Made by a program: the position numbers and the translations under genes. A stretch of DNA of 64,000 bases, taken from assembly GCF_003385515.1 (NCBI RefSeq), contig NZ_QNVT01000014.1, positions 1-64,000 of the forward strand. The letters are read 5' to 3'. Shown here one piece after another: positions 26,473 through 35,219 of this stretch; position 1 is the first letter of the stretch, and each line of letters opens with the position of its first letter. The notes under the pieces are model-generated. The model saw nothing but the letters and a program-made list of their open reading frames with translations, ran no database searches and was not told where the DNA came from. The DNA is from Chryseobacterium pennae. Its GTDB lineage: Bacteria > Bacteroidota > Bacteroidia > Flavobacteriales > Weeksellaceae.

Positions 26473-27600
26473 ATGAAAAAAAATATTTTGGTCGGGAAAA
26501 ATCCTGCTCACAGAATTGAACCTATAGAAAAACAGAATTTTTATCTTGTAAAGTCTGGAGAAACCTTGGAAAGTATCGCCAGGGACCTGATGCTTGAAAA
26601 CCACGAATACCTCCGTGAATATCACAATAAACGGTGCAGTTTTCTTGATATTATTCCTGAAAACGGAGCGTTGAGATTTTTGCATAAGCTCTGTATTCCT
26701 GATGAAAGAGAGATCCGGACCATAAATTCTTTGATCAGGGAGCATGGAGAAGGCTGGTATAAACAGTTCCCCAAAGGAAAAATTCCTTTTAACCGAAGAT
26801 CTGTACTTGGAGATTATAGAGTAAAGCAAACCGAAAGTGATGATGGAGTTCAGAAAAGTGAATATGCCTATTCATTACATTTTAATCATATAAAAGAAGA
26901 AAAAGGACATTATATTCATTTTTCAATGAGTGATTTTGAAAAAGACGGAGAAGAGCCGGGAGAGAAGATAAGTAACCTGGCTTCCGCATTTGTAAAAATT
27001 ATTTATCCCATAACATTGATTGTAGACCGCTCCGGAGAACTGACAGCAGCAGAAACCCATAAAGGGATCTTGGAAATGATGAGTGAAATTGAATCATTAA
27101 AAAACTATCATCAGGGATTCTATGCATCTTCACATATTGATCATATGAAAGCTAAAATGGCTACTCCTCAGATTATTTATAACAGTGTGAAAAAGATACT
27201 GCCAATACAGTTTCTGTTCAGCCTTTTTTATCAGGCCGACTATAACATAAAGGGAACAGCAGTTCCGTATACAGATGATTTCTCATGGCTGGCTCCGGCT
27301 TCTCCGGTTAAAATGGAATTACTGAATCATACTTTACCGGAAAGAGATTCCCGTTTCATAGAAATTTTACAGACTGGCAAATCCGTAGATTATCGTACCG
27401 TTGAAGAATTGTATAATACAGACCTTGAATATGAGGAAGAAACAAAGCCTCATTTACAATCATTGACGGCCAATCATTCAGCAATATATACTTTGAATGC
27501 TGAAGATTTTTCTGTTCAGAAGATAAAAGCAGAATTTGATATTCAGATTGCCGGTTATGAGAAGTCTATGACTTTTGAACTGGAAAAATTAGCAGGTTAA
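26473..27600 (+). CDS. LysM-domain protein heading a secretion-cargo cassette
   Basis: A 375-aa cytosolic-type protein (no signal peptide). Residues 15-70 form a LysM-like module (FYLVKSGETLESIARDLM, then YLREYHNKRCSFLDI, ending in LCIPD). The remaining 300 residues are unrecognised and end in a helical, charged tail. In Bacteroidota such LysM proteins sit at the head of cassettes with a DUF4280 protein and an effector, where they probably act as an adaptor for a type VI-like or contractile injection system. The next gene starts 37 bp later. Confidence 0.7.
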   Translation: MKKNILVGKNPAHRIEPIEKQNFYLVKSGETLESIARDLMLENHEYLREYHNKRCSFLDIIPENGALRFLHKLCIPDEREIRTINSLIREHGEGWYKQFPKGKIPFNRRSVLGDYRVKQTESDDGVQKSEYAYSLHFNHIKEEKGHYIHFSMSDFEKDGEEPGEKISNLASAFVKIIYPITLIVDRSGELTAAETHKGILEMMSEIESLKNYHQGFYASSHIDHMKAKMATPQIIYNSVKKILPIQFLFSLFYQADYNIKGTAVPYTDDFSWLAPASPVKMELLNHTLPERDSRFIEILQTGKSVDYRTVEELYNTDLEYEEETKPHLQSLTANHSAIYTLNAEDFSVQKIKAEFDIQIAGYEKSMTFELEKLAG

Positions 27601-27637
27601 TTAAAAAACACGACTGAACCAACTCAACACAAAAATT

Positions 27638-28141
27638 ATGTCAGAAAATTTATCAGCACACGATGGTAAACACTTTGTCATCCAAAAAGGCAGAGCCTGC
27701 TGTAATCAGGGAGATTTATTCCCTCAGTTTAAGGTAATGTCCCATCAGAAGCATTACTGGAATCATCATGAAACTTCAGAAGATAATCTTGCTGTTACGG
27801 AAGAAGATGTAGAGTTCAACCCTTCCGGGGCAAGCTTCGGCAAATGCAGATTAAAACCTACCTCCGGAGGGTATTTACCATGCGCTTATGCTCCAGTCGG
27901 AAAATGGCAGAAAACTTATGAAAAAGTAAAGATTATGGGGAAAAGCTGTCTTTCTGAAATCTCTGAGCTGATGTGCAGTACCGGAGGAATCATTACAGTG
28001 AAGGAACATGGGCAAACCTCAACCATGAACCGGCAAAATATAACGTTGGCTGATCCGAAAAGCTATCATTTTATCAATCCGTTTATGGATTTAAAAGAAT
28101 CCAGGGAAGATCTGGAAGAACCCGATGCGGTCTACGAGTAA
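27638..28141 (+). CDS. DUF4280 (PAAR-like) protein
   Basis: A 167-aa protein matching DUF4280: FVIQKGRACCNQGDLFPQFK at the start, then NPSGASFGKCRLKPTSGGYL, CAYAPVGKWQKTYEKVKIMG, and LMCSTGGIITVKEHGQT near the end. The Cys-rich Gly/Pro core is a PAAR-like cap that forms the tip of contractile injection spikes and carries toxins. It is the second gene of the cassette and lies 21 bp before the effector's N-terminal segment. Confidence 0.85.
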   Translation: MSENLSAHDGKHFVIQKGRACCNQGDLFPQFKVMSHQKHYWNHHETSEDNLAVTEEDVEFNPSGASFGKCRLKPTSGGYLPCAYAPVGKWQKTYEKVKIMGKSCLSEISELMCSTGGIITVKEHGQTSTMNRQNITLADPKSYHFINPFMDLKESREDLEEPDAVYE

Positions 28142-28162
28142 CATGTTTCAAAATTAACAGAT

Positions 28163-28510
28163 ATGGCAAAATTGACTATTACCGGAAGTACAAAACCTGT
28201 TGTTGGAAACGTAGAGGCTTATTCACTTGCAGTTTTTGATAATCTGATATCTTCCAATTCCTTTTCATTTCCACCTGCTAAAATACAGTGGAATATCCAT
28301 GTACAGGACCGGAAAGGATGGCGAATTACTCATGGAAATAAAAAAGAAGGCGAGCAGATTACTTATAAATTCACCCATAAAAGTTTACAATATAAAGCTT
28401 TAAAAATTGAAGTAACGAGAGGGAAGGATAAAGGTGAACTGTATATAAAACCAAAGCAGGCTGAGGTACCGAAAATACTCCGTATAAATTTATTGGACAT
28501 TAATTCTTAG
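28163..28510 (+). CDS. Effector N-terminal segment, cut by in-frame TAG
   Basis: A 115-aa ORF (MAKLTITGSTKPVVGNVEAY at the start). Two beta-rich lines, IQWNIHVQDRKGWRITHGNK and YKALKIEVTRGKDKGELYI, are typical of the N-terminal docking domain of DUF4280-linked effectors. It stops at TAG 28508-28510. The frame then stays open without another stop through the 687-codon ORF downstream, and the 20 codons between read as protein (KKGKLLHYTDALIAKAY, then CVGMFG). I read the two as one gene split by an amber codon. Confidence 0.75.
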   Translation: MAKLTITGSTKPVVGNVEAYSLAVFDNLISSNSFSFPPAKIQWNIHVQDRKGWRITHGNKKEGEQITYKFTHKSLQYKALKIEVTRGKDKGELYIKPKQAEVPKILRINLLDINS

Positions 28511-28570
28511 CGTTTAAAAAAAGGAAAACTGCTTCATTATACAGATGCTTTAATCGCTAAGGCTTATTGT

Positions 28571-30634
28571 GTGGGGATGTTCGGTCATAAAGTATCTTTC
28601 ACCTTATGGGAAGATGATGCAATAGGAAAAGGGCATGATCCGGTGATAAATATGATGAACAGAATCAATCCGGTACCTTTTGTAGGAGAAGTGGATCATG
28701 AAGGTATTGCTAAAGTAATTTTCAGGTTACCCAGCTATACTATGGCTGTGCAGATTGCCAATGCTCAGGTAGCGGAAGGAGATAAGAACGAAGGGAAAGC
28801 TCATGAGTATTATGTGACGGCAGAAATGATTTCCAAACATATTCTAAAGGCCAGTCCCAATGTAAATATTGCCAATCCTACCCATATTCCTGAGCTTCCT
28901 GAAAAGCAAAAATCCAAGGAAACTTCTCCTCCTCACAGGAAATCTCCGGTTGCTCCTGAAAAGAAAGAGGTAAAGCCTGGTAAACCAAAACCTAAAGAAG
29001 ATACACCTAAATTTCCTCAAACTCCGGCTGCAAAAAAACAGGCTGATCCTGAAGGGAAAATCATAAGTGCAGCATTTACAGATGCAGCAGGAAAACCTTT
29101 GAAAAATGCTAAAACAGGTGATGCTGTATCGATTAAGATCGTTACTCAAAGTATGAAAGGTAAAAATGTAATGGTAAGAATCTGGGAAGAAGACTTCTCA
29201 CGGTATAGCAATGATCTTGTGTATGAAAAATCTGTAACATTGGCCTATGACACTACCAACTTTATTAACGGTATTATCCTGACCAAAGCTATGTATACCA
29301 AAAGCTATGAATGGGGTGAAGGCAATGAACGGGAATATTTTATAGAAGTTGAACATTTGAATACCTCTGTAACGTCTCAGGTGATCCCTGTAAGTGCTGG
29401 TGCAGAACCGATGAAGGTGGAGGCTAATGATTCTGTTGTAGTGATTAACGAGAAGAAAGAAGAGAAAAAGATAAACTGTATATGTCAGGAACAATATAAA
29501 GATTTAATCTGGAGTGGTAAAGTAAGTTGTGATTTTAGAAAAAAAGTAGTTGAAATATGTAAGGATTTATGGCCTAAAAATTATATGGTAATGGCTAATA
29601 ATCTCATGGCCTGTATTGCTTGGGAAACAGGAGAAAGTTTTAGCCCTTCTGCTAAAAATCCTAAGTCTACAGCAACAGGGTTAATTCAATTTATGGCTGA
29701 TACAGCTAAAGACTTAGGAACAACTACAAGTGCACTTGCAAAGATGACGGCAGTAAAACAATTGGATTATGTGAAAAAATATTTTGAAAATATAAGAATT
29801 AAGGATTATGAATTTGTGGATTTTTATTTAAGAATTCTATTTCCAGCTTCAATGGGAAAGTCTGATGAACATGTTGTATTTAGTAGAGATGGAGAAGGTT
29901 TGAATAAAAATGATAGAAACTATAAAGAGCGGATAAATGCTTATGGAGTAAATTCTGGGTTTGATACTAATCCTAAATATGGTAATGGAGATGGAATGGT
30001 AACCAAGGCAGAAATAAAAAAAGGAATCCAAAAATATATTGAGAAAGGAAAATTAAATAAAGTAAAAGTCTTTGACTGTCAAAAAGGTAATGCTGTTGCA
30101 ACTTTATTGCCTGAAAAAGGAACTTGGAATGTGATCATTACAGAACATTATACTGGTAATAAATGTACCCACTTAGAACGAACGCCAATTAGAAATAATT
30201 GCAGAAGAGGAAAAATAGAAGTTTTCGATGATAATAGTAAGGTGGTATTTACAATAGTTGATTGTTTACTGGAAGGAATAAAAGGAGAAGATAGAAGTAA
30301 AACTTCAGCAGATGTTCCATATGGGGCTTATAAAATAAATGAAAGTACTCCTTTTTATAGTTCTACAGCCGCAAATAAAATTACATATGGTCCAAATCCA
30401 AGATTAGTTTTTGAACCTATTAAGGGACGTAAAGATGAGGCTGATAACAGTGGAAGATCTGCTATTAGAATACATGGAGGCAGACAGGAAGGTTATCCTG
30501 TTAAAACATTAAAAAGAACCGAAGGATGTATAAGAATTTACGATAAGGATGCAAAAGACTTCTATAATTGGTGGATTGAATTTAAAAAAACAGATCCAGG
30601 TGTAAAACCTGGAAAAGTAATAATTAAAAAATAA
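28571..30634 (+). CDS. Peptidoglycan-targeting effector: lysozyme-like plus L,D-transpeptidase-like
   Basis: A 687-aa ORF from GTG 28571, in frame with the preceding segment. Residues 1-70 are a docking-like domain (FTLWEDDAIGKGHDP). Residues 105-160 are a Pro/Lys-rich linker, and 165-280 an immunoglobulin-like beta domain. Residues 320-440 resemble a lysozyme/transglycosylase fold, with Glu352 in AWETGESFSPSAKN and TATGLIQFMADTAKDLGTTT. An EF-hand-like NGDGMVTKAEI follows, and residues 530-687 end with RIHGGRQEGY (His635) and RTEGCIRIYD (Cys653), the L,D-transpeptidase-like catalytic pair. The protein could cut or crosslink peptidoglycan of a target cell. An adjacent lipoprotein gene follows 3 bp later. 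Confidence 0.75.
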   Translation: MGMFGHKVSFTLWEDDAIGKGHDPVINMMNRINPVPFVGEVDHEGIAKVIFRLPSYTMAVQIANAQVAEGDKNEGKAHEYYVTAEMISKHILKASPNVNIANPTHIPELPEKQKSKETSPPHRKSPVAPEKKEVKPGKPKPKEDTPKFPQTPAAKKQADPEGKIISAAFTDAAGKPLKNAKTGDAVSIKIVTQSMKGKNVMVRIWEEDFSRYSNDLVYEKSVTLAYDTTNFINGIILTKAMYTKSYEWGEGNEREYFIEVEHLNTSVTSQVIPVSAGAEPMKVEANDSVVVINEKKEEKKINCICQEQYKDLIWSGKVSCDFRKKVVEICKDLWPKNYMVMANNLMACIAWETGESFSPSAKNPKSTATGLIQFMADTAKDLGTTTSALAKMTAVKQLDYVKKYFENIRIKDYEFVDFYLRILFPASMGKSDEHVVFSRDGEGLNKNDRNYKERINAYGVNSGFDTNPKYGNGDGMVTKAEIKKGIQKYIEKGKLNKVKVFDCQKGNAVATLLPEKGTWNVIITEHYTGNKCTHLERTPIRNNCRRGKIEVFDDNSKVVFTIVDCLLEGIKGEDRSKTSADVPYGAYKINESTPFYSSTAANKITYGPNPRLVFEPIKGRKDEADNSGRSAIRIHGGRQEGYPVKTLKRTEGCIRIYDKDAKDFYNWWIEFKKTDPGVKPGKVIIKK

Positions 30635-30637
30635 ATT

Positions 30638-31504
30638 ATGAAAATATTCCTATTGATTACACTTCTCCTTATAACAGGTTGCCAGAATAATAAACAAAAT
30701 AATGAACTTATGACTCAAAAAACTATAGAACTGGAGAAGGAAAGTAAACTCATTGATAATATACATTTAGAAAATAACTACCTGTTTGATAAAAATAATA
30801 TTCTGCTTAAAAAGATTAAATATAAAGAAGATTATATCGAAAATATTAAGATAAAAGATCTTTTGGATAAGAACTTTAGAAGCTCATTCATAGAATATCT
30901 GTCTGATATTAAAACAGAAGAAGACGAGCTGAAATCTTCTTTCACTTGCCAGTTATTATTGCTAAGAATAGCAGAATTATCGGATAGCAATGCTTTTTAT
31001 ATATTATCTGAGATTTCAAAGAATGAAACAGTCTCTTATAATGGAATCGAGCTCTATGAAAACCTTTTGATCCAAATGTTTTTAAATGATTCTTATTTCT
31101 TTATTCAGCAAAGTGTAAAATATAATGATTCTTCATTGTTAAATTATATTCTTAAAATGTCTCAAGGGTACTTTGTTGATGAGGATTTTTTAGATATGAA
31201 TTTAGGTTATATAAAGTCTGGTGAAAAAGATCTGTTGCTTTTAAAATCTGAGGCACAGAAAGAAATAGTATATTTTCCATTGATGAAAAAGATGGATGGG
31301 ATGCCAAAAGTAAAAGTGCAGCTTGGACCCTCTTTTTATACCAATTTTGAAACGATCAATAAAGATTTTGTAAATATTAATTCTTTTTTTGGAAAAGAGC
31401 TGATGCAAAAGATGAATGTGCCGGAAATGAATTATTTTAAACAACACGTTTTTCCTATGATCGAAAAACTTCAATTAAACTCAGGTGAAATTAGTAATAA
31501 ATAG
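30638..31504 (+). CDS. Lipoprotein, candidate immunity protein for the effector
   Basis: A 288-aa protein with a lipobox (LLLITGCQNN, Cys about residue 16). The mature part is alpha-rich, highly charged and without a known domain (SFTCQLLLLRIAELSDSNAF in the middle). It begins 3 bp after the effector stop, so they are translationally linked. A periplasm-facing lipoprotein would be the right place to neutralise a peptidoglycan-degrading toxin. No family recognised, so the immunity role is inferred from position and localisation. Confidence 0.6.
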   Translation: MKIFLLITLLLITGCQNNKQNNELMTQKTIELEKESKLIDNIHLENNYLFDKNNILLKKIKYKEDYIENIKIKDLLDKNFRSSFIEYLSDIKTEEDELKSSFTCQLLLLRIAELSDSNAFYILSEISKNETVSYNGIELYENLLIQMFLNDSYFFIQQSVKYNDSSLLNYILKMSQGYFVDEDFLDMNLGYIKSGEKDLLLLKSEAQKEIVYFPLMKKMDGMPKVKVQLGPSFYTNFETINKDFVNINSFFGKELMQKMNVPEMNYFKQHVFPMIEKLQLNSGEISNK

Positions 31505-31513
31505 ATATTACAA

Positions 31514-32034
31514 ATGAATAAAAGTTTCTTTCAATCAAGCATTAGATTGAGGTATGTTTTATTACTTGTGCAGATGCTTTCATGTACAAAAACGGATAGT
31601 CCGGTAAATGGAGAACGTAAAAACTCAACATTCCTGACAGATCAAAGTGATAATCAAGAAGAAAAATAATGATATCACAAAATTAGGTAATGAGTCAGAA
31701 GGAGAGGATGAACTTATTTCTGGTGAGTTATTTAAACAATGGAAAGGCTTGATAAAACCTGATAGTTGTATATTTAAAAGCTGGTTAGCAGATAATAAAA
31801 GGAAAAGGTATAGTAAGGATGATAACTATCAAGAATACATTGGAGGAATTTTTGCCACAGCCAATAAAGATTCTATAGAGTTTTTTTACAAAAAGAATAA
31901 TAGAAGGGAGGAATGAGAACCTATCACCTTTATTAACATTGATTAAACGAAAGAATGAATACTTTATATCAAGTTTTCTCACCTCTCCGCCTCATAACGG
32001 GATTATTGAAATGCCGGTACAAAAGATCAAATAA
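31514..32034 (+). pseudogene. Doubly frameshifted lipoprotein gene
   Basis: ATG 31514 encodes a 51-aa lipoprotein start (VLLLVQMLSCTKTDSPVNGE). The frame slips at an A-run near 31660 and continues in 31647-31916 (ITKLGNESEGEDELISGELF, then YQEYIGGIFATANKDSIEFF). It slips again near AGAAGGGAGG (31908) and continues to TAA 32032-32034 (LSPLLTLIKRKNEYFISSFL). Restored, it would be about 173 aa, directly after the immunity-like lipoprotein, so it may be a second, decayed immunity gene. Confidence 0.6.
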
Positions 32035-32039
32035 AAAAT

Positions 32040-32074
32040 AAATCCGTCCCACAGTTTTGCGGGACGGATTTTAT

Positions 32075-32075
<1 letters not shown>
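32040..32075. terminator. Bidirectional terminator
   Basis: Stem AAATCCGTCCC/GGGACGGATTT with a CAGTTTTGC loop and T-rich flank; it serves the cargo cassette (+) and the HAD gene (-). Confidence 0.85.
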
Positions 32076-32719
<644 letters not shown>

Positions 32720-32881
32720 TTAATTGATGAATAAAGACTTTTAACAAGCAATTATTTAACCATTAAGGTCAGTTAAGTAAAAATCAAAGGTTTTTATAAA
32801 CAAATACTTTAAAGCGAAGTTCAACTTAATATTCTAAACCCTTAAAATATTTTAAGAATTAAAACAATACAGATCACATGC

Positions 32882-35005
32882 TTACAAAATCATACTCAAC
32901 TGCACTCTCTTCCTCGCTTCATCCACCTCAGTTACCTTTACTCTCACATGTTGATGCAGTTTTACAACCTCATTCACATCCGATACAAATCCATCTTTAA
33001 GCTGTGAAATATGAACCAGTCCGCTTTCCTTGATCCCAAGATCTACAAAACATCCAAATGCGGTAATATTATTGACGATTCCCGGTAAGATCATGCCTGC
33101 TTTCAAGTCTCTGATACTTTTTACATTGGGATCAAATTCAAATACTTTAGCGGCTTTCCTTGGATCCAAACCAGGTTTTTCAAGCTCTTTTAAAATATCC
33201 TTGATTCCCAGGATTCCGATGTCTCCGGTAATATATTGTTCAGGGTTTACCAGGGCTATTTTTTCCTTATTGGCAATCAGCTCATTGGTTTTAATGCCCA
33301 GGTCCTTGGCCATTTTTTCAACAATTCCGTACGCTTCAGGGTGTACGGCAGAATTATCCAATGGATTTTTTGAATTACTGATTCGTACAAATGCAGCGGC
33401 CTGCTGGAATGCCTTTTCTCCAAGTCTCGGAACCTTTTTAAGCTGTTTTCTGTCTTCAAAAGCTCCGTTTTCAGCTCTGAAATTCACAATGTTTTCAGCC
33501 ATTTTCTCTCCAATCCCGGAAACATAGCTTAATAATGATTTGCTGGCTGTATTCAGGTTGATTCCTACGGAGTTCACACATCTCATCACAGTAGAATCCA
33601 GTTCATTTTTCAATTGAGTCTGATCCACATCATGCTGATACTGTCCAACGCCAATCGATTTCGGGTCAATTTTAACCAGTTCAGCCAATGGATCTGAAAG
33701 TCTTCTTCCGATAGAAACCGCACCACGAACCGTTACATCATAGCTTGGAAATTCATCCCTTGCAATTTTACTGGCAGAATACACAGAGGCACCCGCTTCC
33801 GAAACCACAAAAACCTGTAAAGGCTTATCAAAAGCAATTTTCTTAATGAAAAACTCAGTTTCACGGCTTGCTGTTCCATTCCCAATAGAAATTGCTTCAA
33901 TATTGTAAGCATTCACCATAGAACGGATCTTTTTCATTGCCATTCCGGATTCATTCTGTGGAGCATGAGGGTAGAGGGTCTCATTATGAAGAAGATCTCC
34001 TTTTTCATCTATACAAACTACTTTACAGCCGCTTCTGTAACCGGGATCAATCGCCAGTATCCTTTTCTCTCCCAGTGGGGGAGCCAGAAGTAACTGACTT
34101 AGGTTTTCAGAGAAGATTTCAATGGCTTTTTTATCAGCTCTTTCTTTAGCTTCCTGTAAAGCTTCATTGGAAATAGCAGGCTCCAGAAGCCTTTTATAAC
34201 TGTCTTTTATCGCTAATGCAATCTGTTCAGAACTTTCATTATCAGATTTGATAATTGCTTTTTCAATAAAATCGACGGCTTCTTCCTTGTCAATTCCCAC
34301 GTTGGTTTTCACAAAACCTTCCGCTTCAGCTCTCAACATAGCCAAAAGCCTGTGAGAAGGAATTCTGCTGAGGTTTTCTTCCCACTCGAAATACTGAGAG
34401 AACTTCTGGGCATCTTCTTCATCCTTTTTAGCCTTCACGACTTTAGACGTAACAACAGCCTTACGCTGGAATAAACGACGCAGATTCTTACGGACATACA
34501 TGTTTTCATTGATCCATTCTGCCATAATGTCTCTCGCTCCCTGAAGGGCATCTTCTTCAGAAGGAACCTCATTATTCAAATATTTGGATGCCAGAAACTG
34601 CACTTCATTATTCTTCTGGCTCATAATGATTTTGGCTAAAGGCTCTAATCCTTTTTCCTTAGCATTATCCGCTTTGGTTTTTTTACGCTTTTTAAAAGGC
34701 AGATATAGATCTTCCAACTCCTGAATATCAAAGCTTTCTTCAATTCTTTGTCTAAGCTCGGGGGTCAGTGCATTCTGTTCTTCTATAGATTTTACAATAG
34801 ATTCCTTTCTCTTTACAATTTCATCAAACTGCTTGCTGATCTTTGAGATCTTCTCAATCTGTACTTCATCCAAATTTCCGGTTTTATCCTTACGGTAACG
34901 GGAAATAAAAGGAATGGTACAGTCTTCTGCTAATAATTGTAAAGTATTGTTGATGCTCTTCTCAGAAATATCGAGCTGTTTCTGTATAAATTCTACGGTC
35001 GTCAT
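32882..35005 (-). CDS. tex: Tex-family RNA-binding transcription accessory protein
   Basis: A 707-aa protein with the Tex domain order: N-terminal Tex helical region (TVEFIQKQLDISEKSINNTL and FISRYRKDKTGNLDE), a YqgF/RuvX-like domain at about residue 320 (RILAIDPGYRSGCKVVCIDE), a helix-hairpin-helix pair near residue 495 (LLSYVSGIGEKMAENIVNFR), and a C-terminal S1 domain (GIVNNITAFGCFVDLGIKES). It binds nucleic acid and influences transcription and RNA metabolism. Start ATG 35005 gives the full N-domain. The tracrRNA gene lies just upstream on the same strand. Confidence 0.92.
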   Translation of the reverse strand: MTTVEFIQKQLDISEKSINNTLQLLAEDCTIPFISRYRKDKTGNLDEVQIEKISKISKQFDEIVKRKESIVKSIEEQNALTPELRQRIEESFDIQELEDLYLPFKKRKKTKADNAKEKGLEPLAKIIMSQKNNEVQFLASKYLNNEVPSEEDALQGARDIMAEWINENMYVRKNLRRLFQRKAVVTSKVVKAKKDEEDAQKFSQYFEWEENLSRIPSHRLLAMLRAEAEGFVKTNVGIDKEEAVDFIEKAIIKSDNESSEQIALAIKDSYKRLLEPAISNEALQEAKERADKKAIEIFSENLSQLLLAPPLGEKRILAIDPGYRSGCKVVCIDEKGDLLHNETLYPHAPQNESGMAMKKIRSMVNAYNIEAISIGNGTASRETEFFIKKIAFDKPLQVFVVSEAGASVYSASKIARDEFPSYDVTVRGAVSIGRRLSDPLAELVKIDPKSIGVGQYQHDVDQTQLKNELDSTVMRCVNSVGINLNTASKSLLSYVSGIGEKMAENIVNFRAENGAFEDRKQLKKVPRLGEKAFQQAAAFVRISNSKNPLDNSAVHPEAYGIVEKMAKDLGIKTNELIANKEKIALVNPEQYITGDIGILGIKDILKELEKPGLDPRKAAKVFEFDPNVKSIRDLKAGMILPGIVNNITAFGCFVDLGIKESGLVHISQLKDGFVSDVNEVVKLHQHVRVKVTEVDEARKRVQLSMIL

Positions 35006-35044
35006 TGTTCTGTTTTCGGAAGGCTAAAATAGGGTTTTAAAACG

Positions 35045-35121
35045 AAAAAAGGCGAGTTGCCCCGCCTTGAATGTTTTCACAACGGAATAATCCTTATTGT
35101 GAATTGCTTTTCAAAATTATT
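35045..35121 (-). ncRNA. tracrRNA for the type II-C system
   Basis: On the minus strand a TATATTTG box (35126-35133) is followed by an anti-repeat (35097-35126) that pairs with the 5' half of the CRISPR repeat: GAAAAGCAATTCACAAT against ATTGnGAATTGCTTTC. It continues as AAGGATTATTCCGTTGTGAA, the same ACAAUAAGG junction known from II-C tracrRNAs, and ends in a hairpin GGCGGGGCAACTCGCC with T6. Predicted length is about 75-80 nt. All parts are read from sequence; expression is not shown. Confidence 0.85.
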
Positions 35122-35125
35122 ACTA

Positions 35126-35133
35126 CAAATATA
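35126..35133 (-). promoter_or_regulatory. -7 promoter box TATATTTG for tracrRNA
   Basis: Exact TAnnTTTG on the minus strand. It sets the tracrRNA start at about 35119-35121, just ahead of the anti-repeat. Confidence 0.65.
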
Positions 35134-35219
35134 GAAGAAAACATCTTTACTATAATTATGGGAATCCATAATTTGAATGTTTTTTTTATTTCTATTTTTA
35201 TGTAATACCAAAAAATAAA

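Noticed and set aside
28844..29494. Minus-strand ORFs opposite the effector
   Set aside because: Phe/Arg-rich shadows of the Pro/Lys-rich linker and Ig-like domain.
33030..33527. Plus-strand 165-codon ORF inside tex
   Set aside because: Antisense of well-conserved Tex domains; no support of its own.
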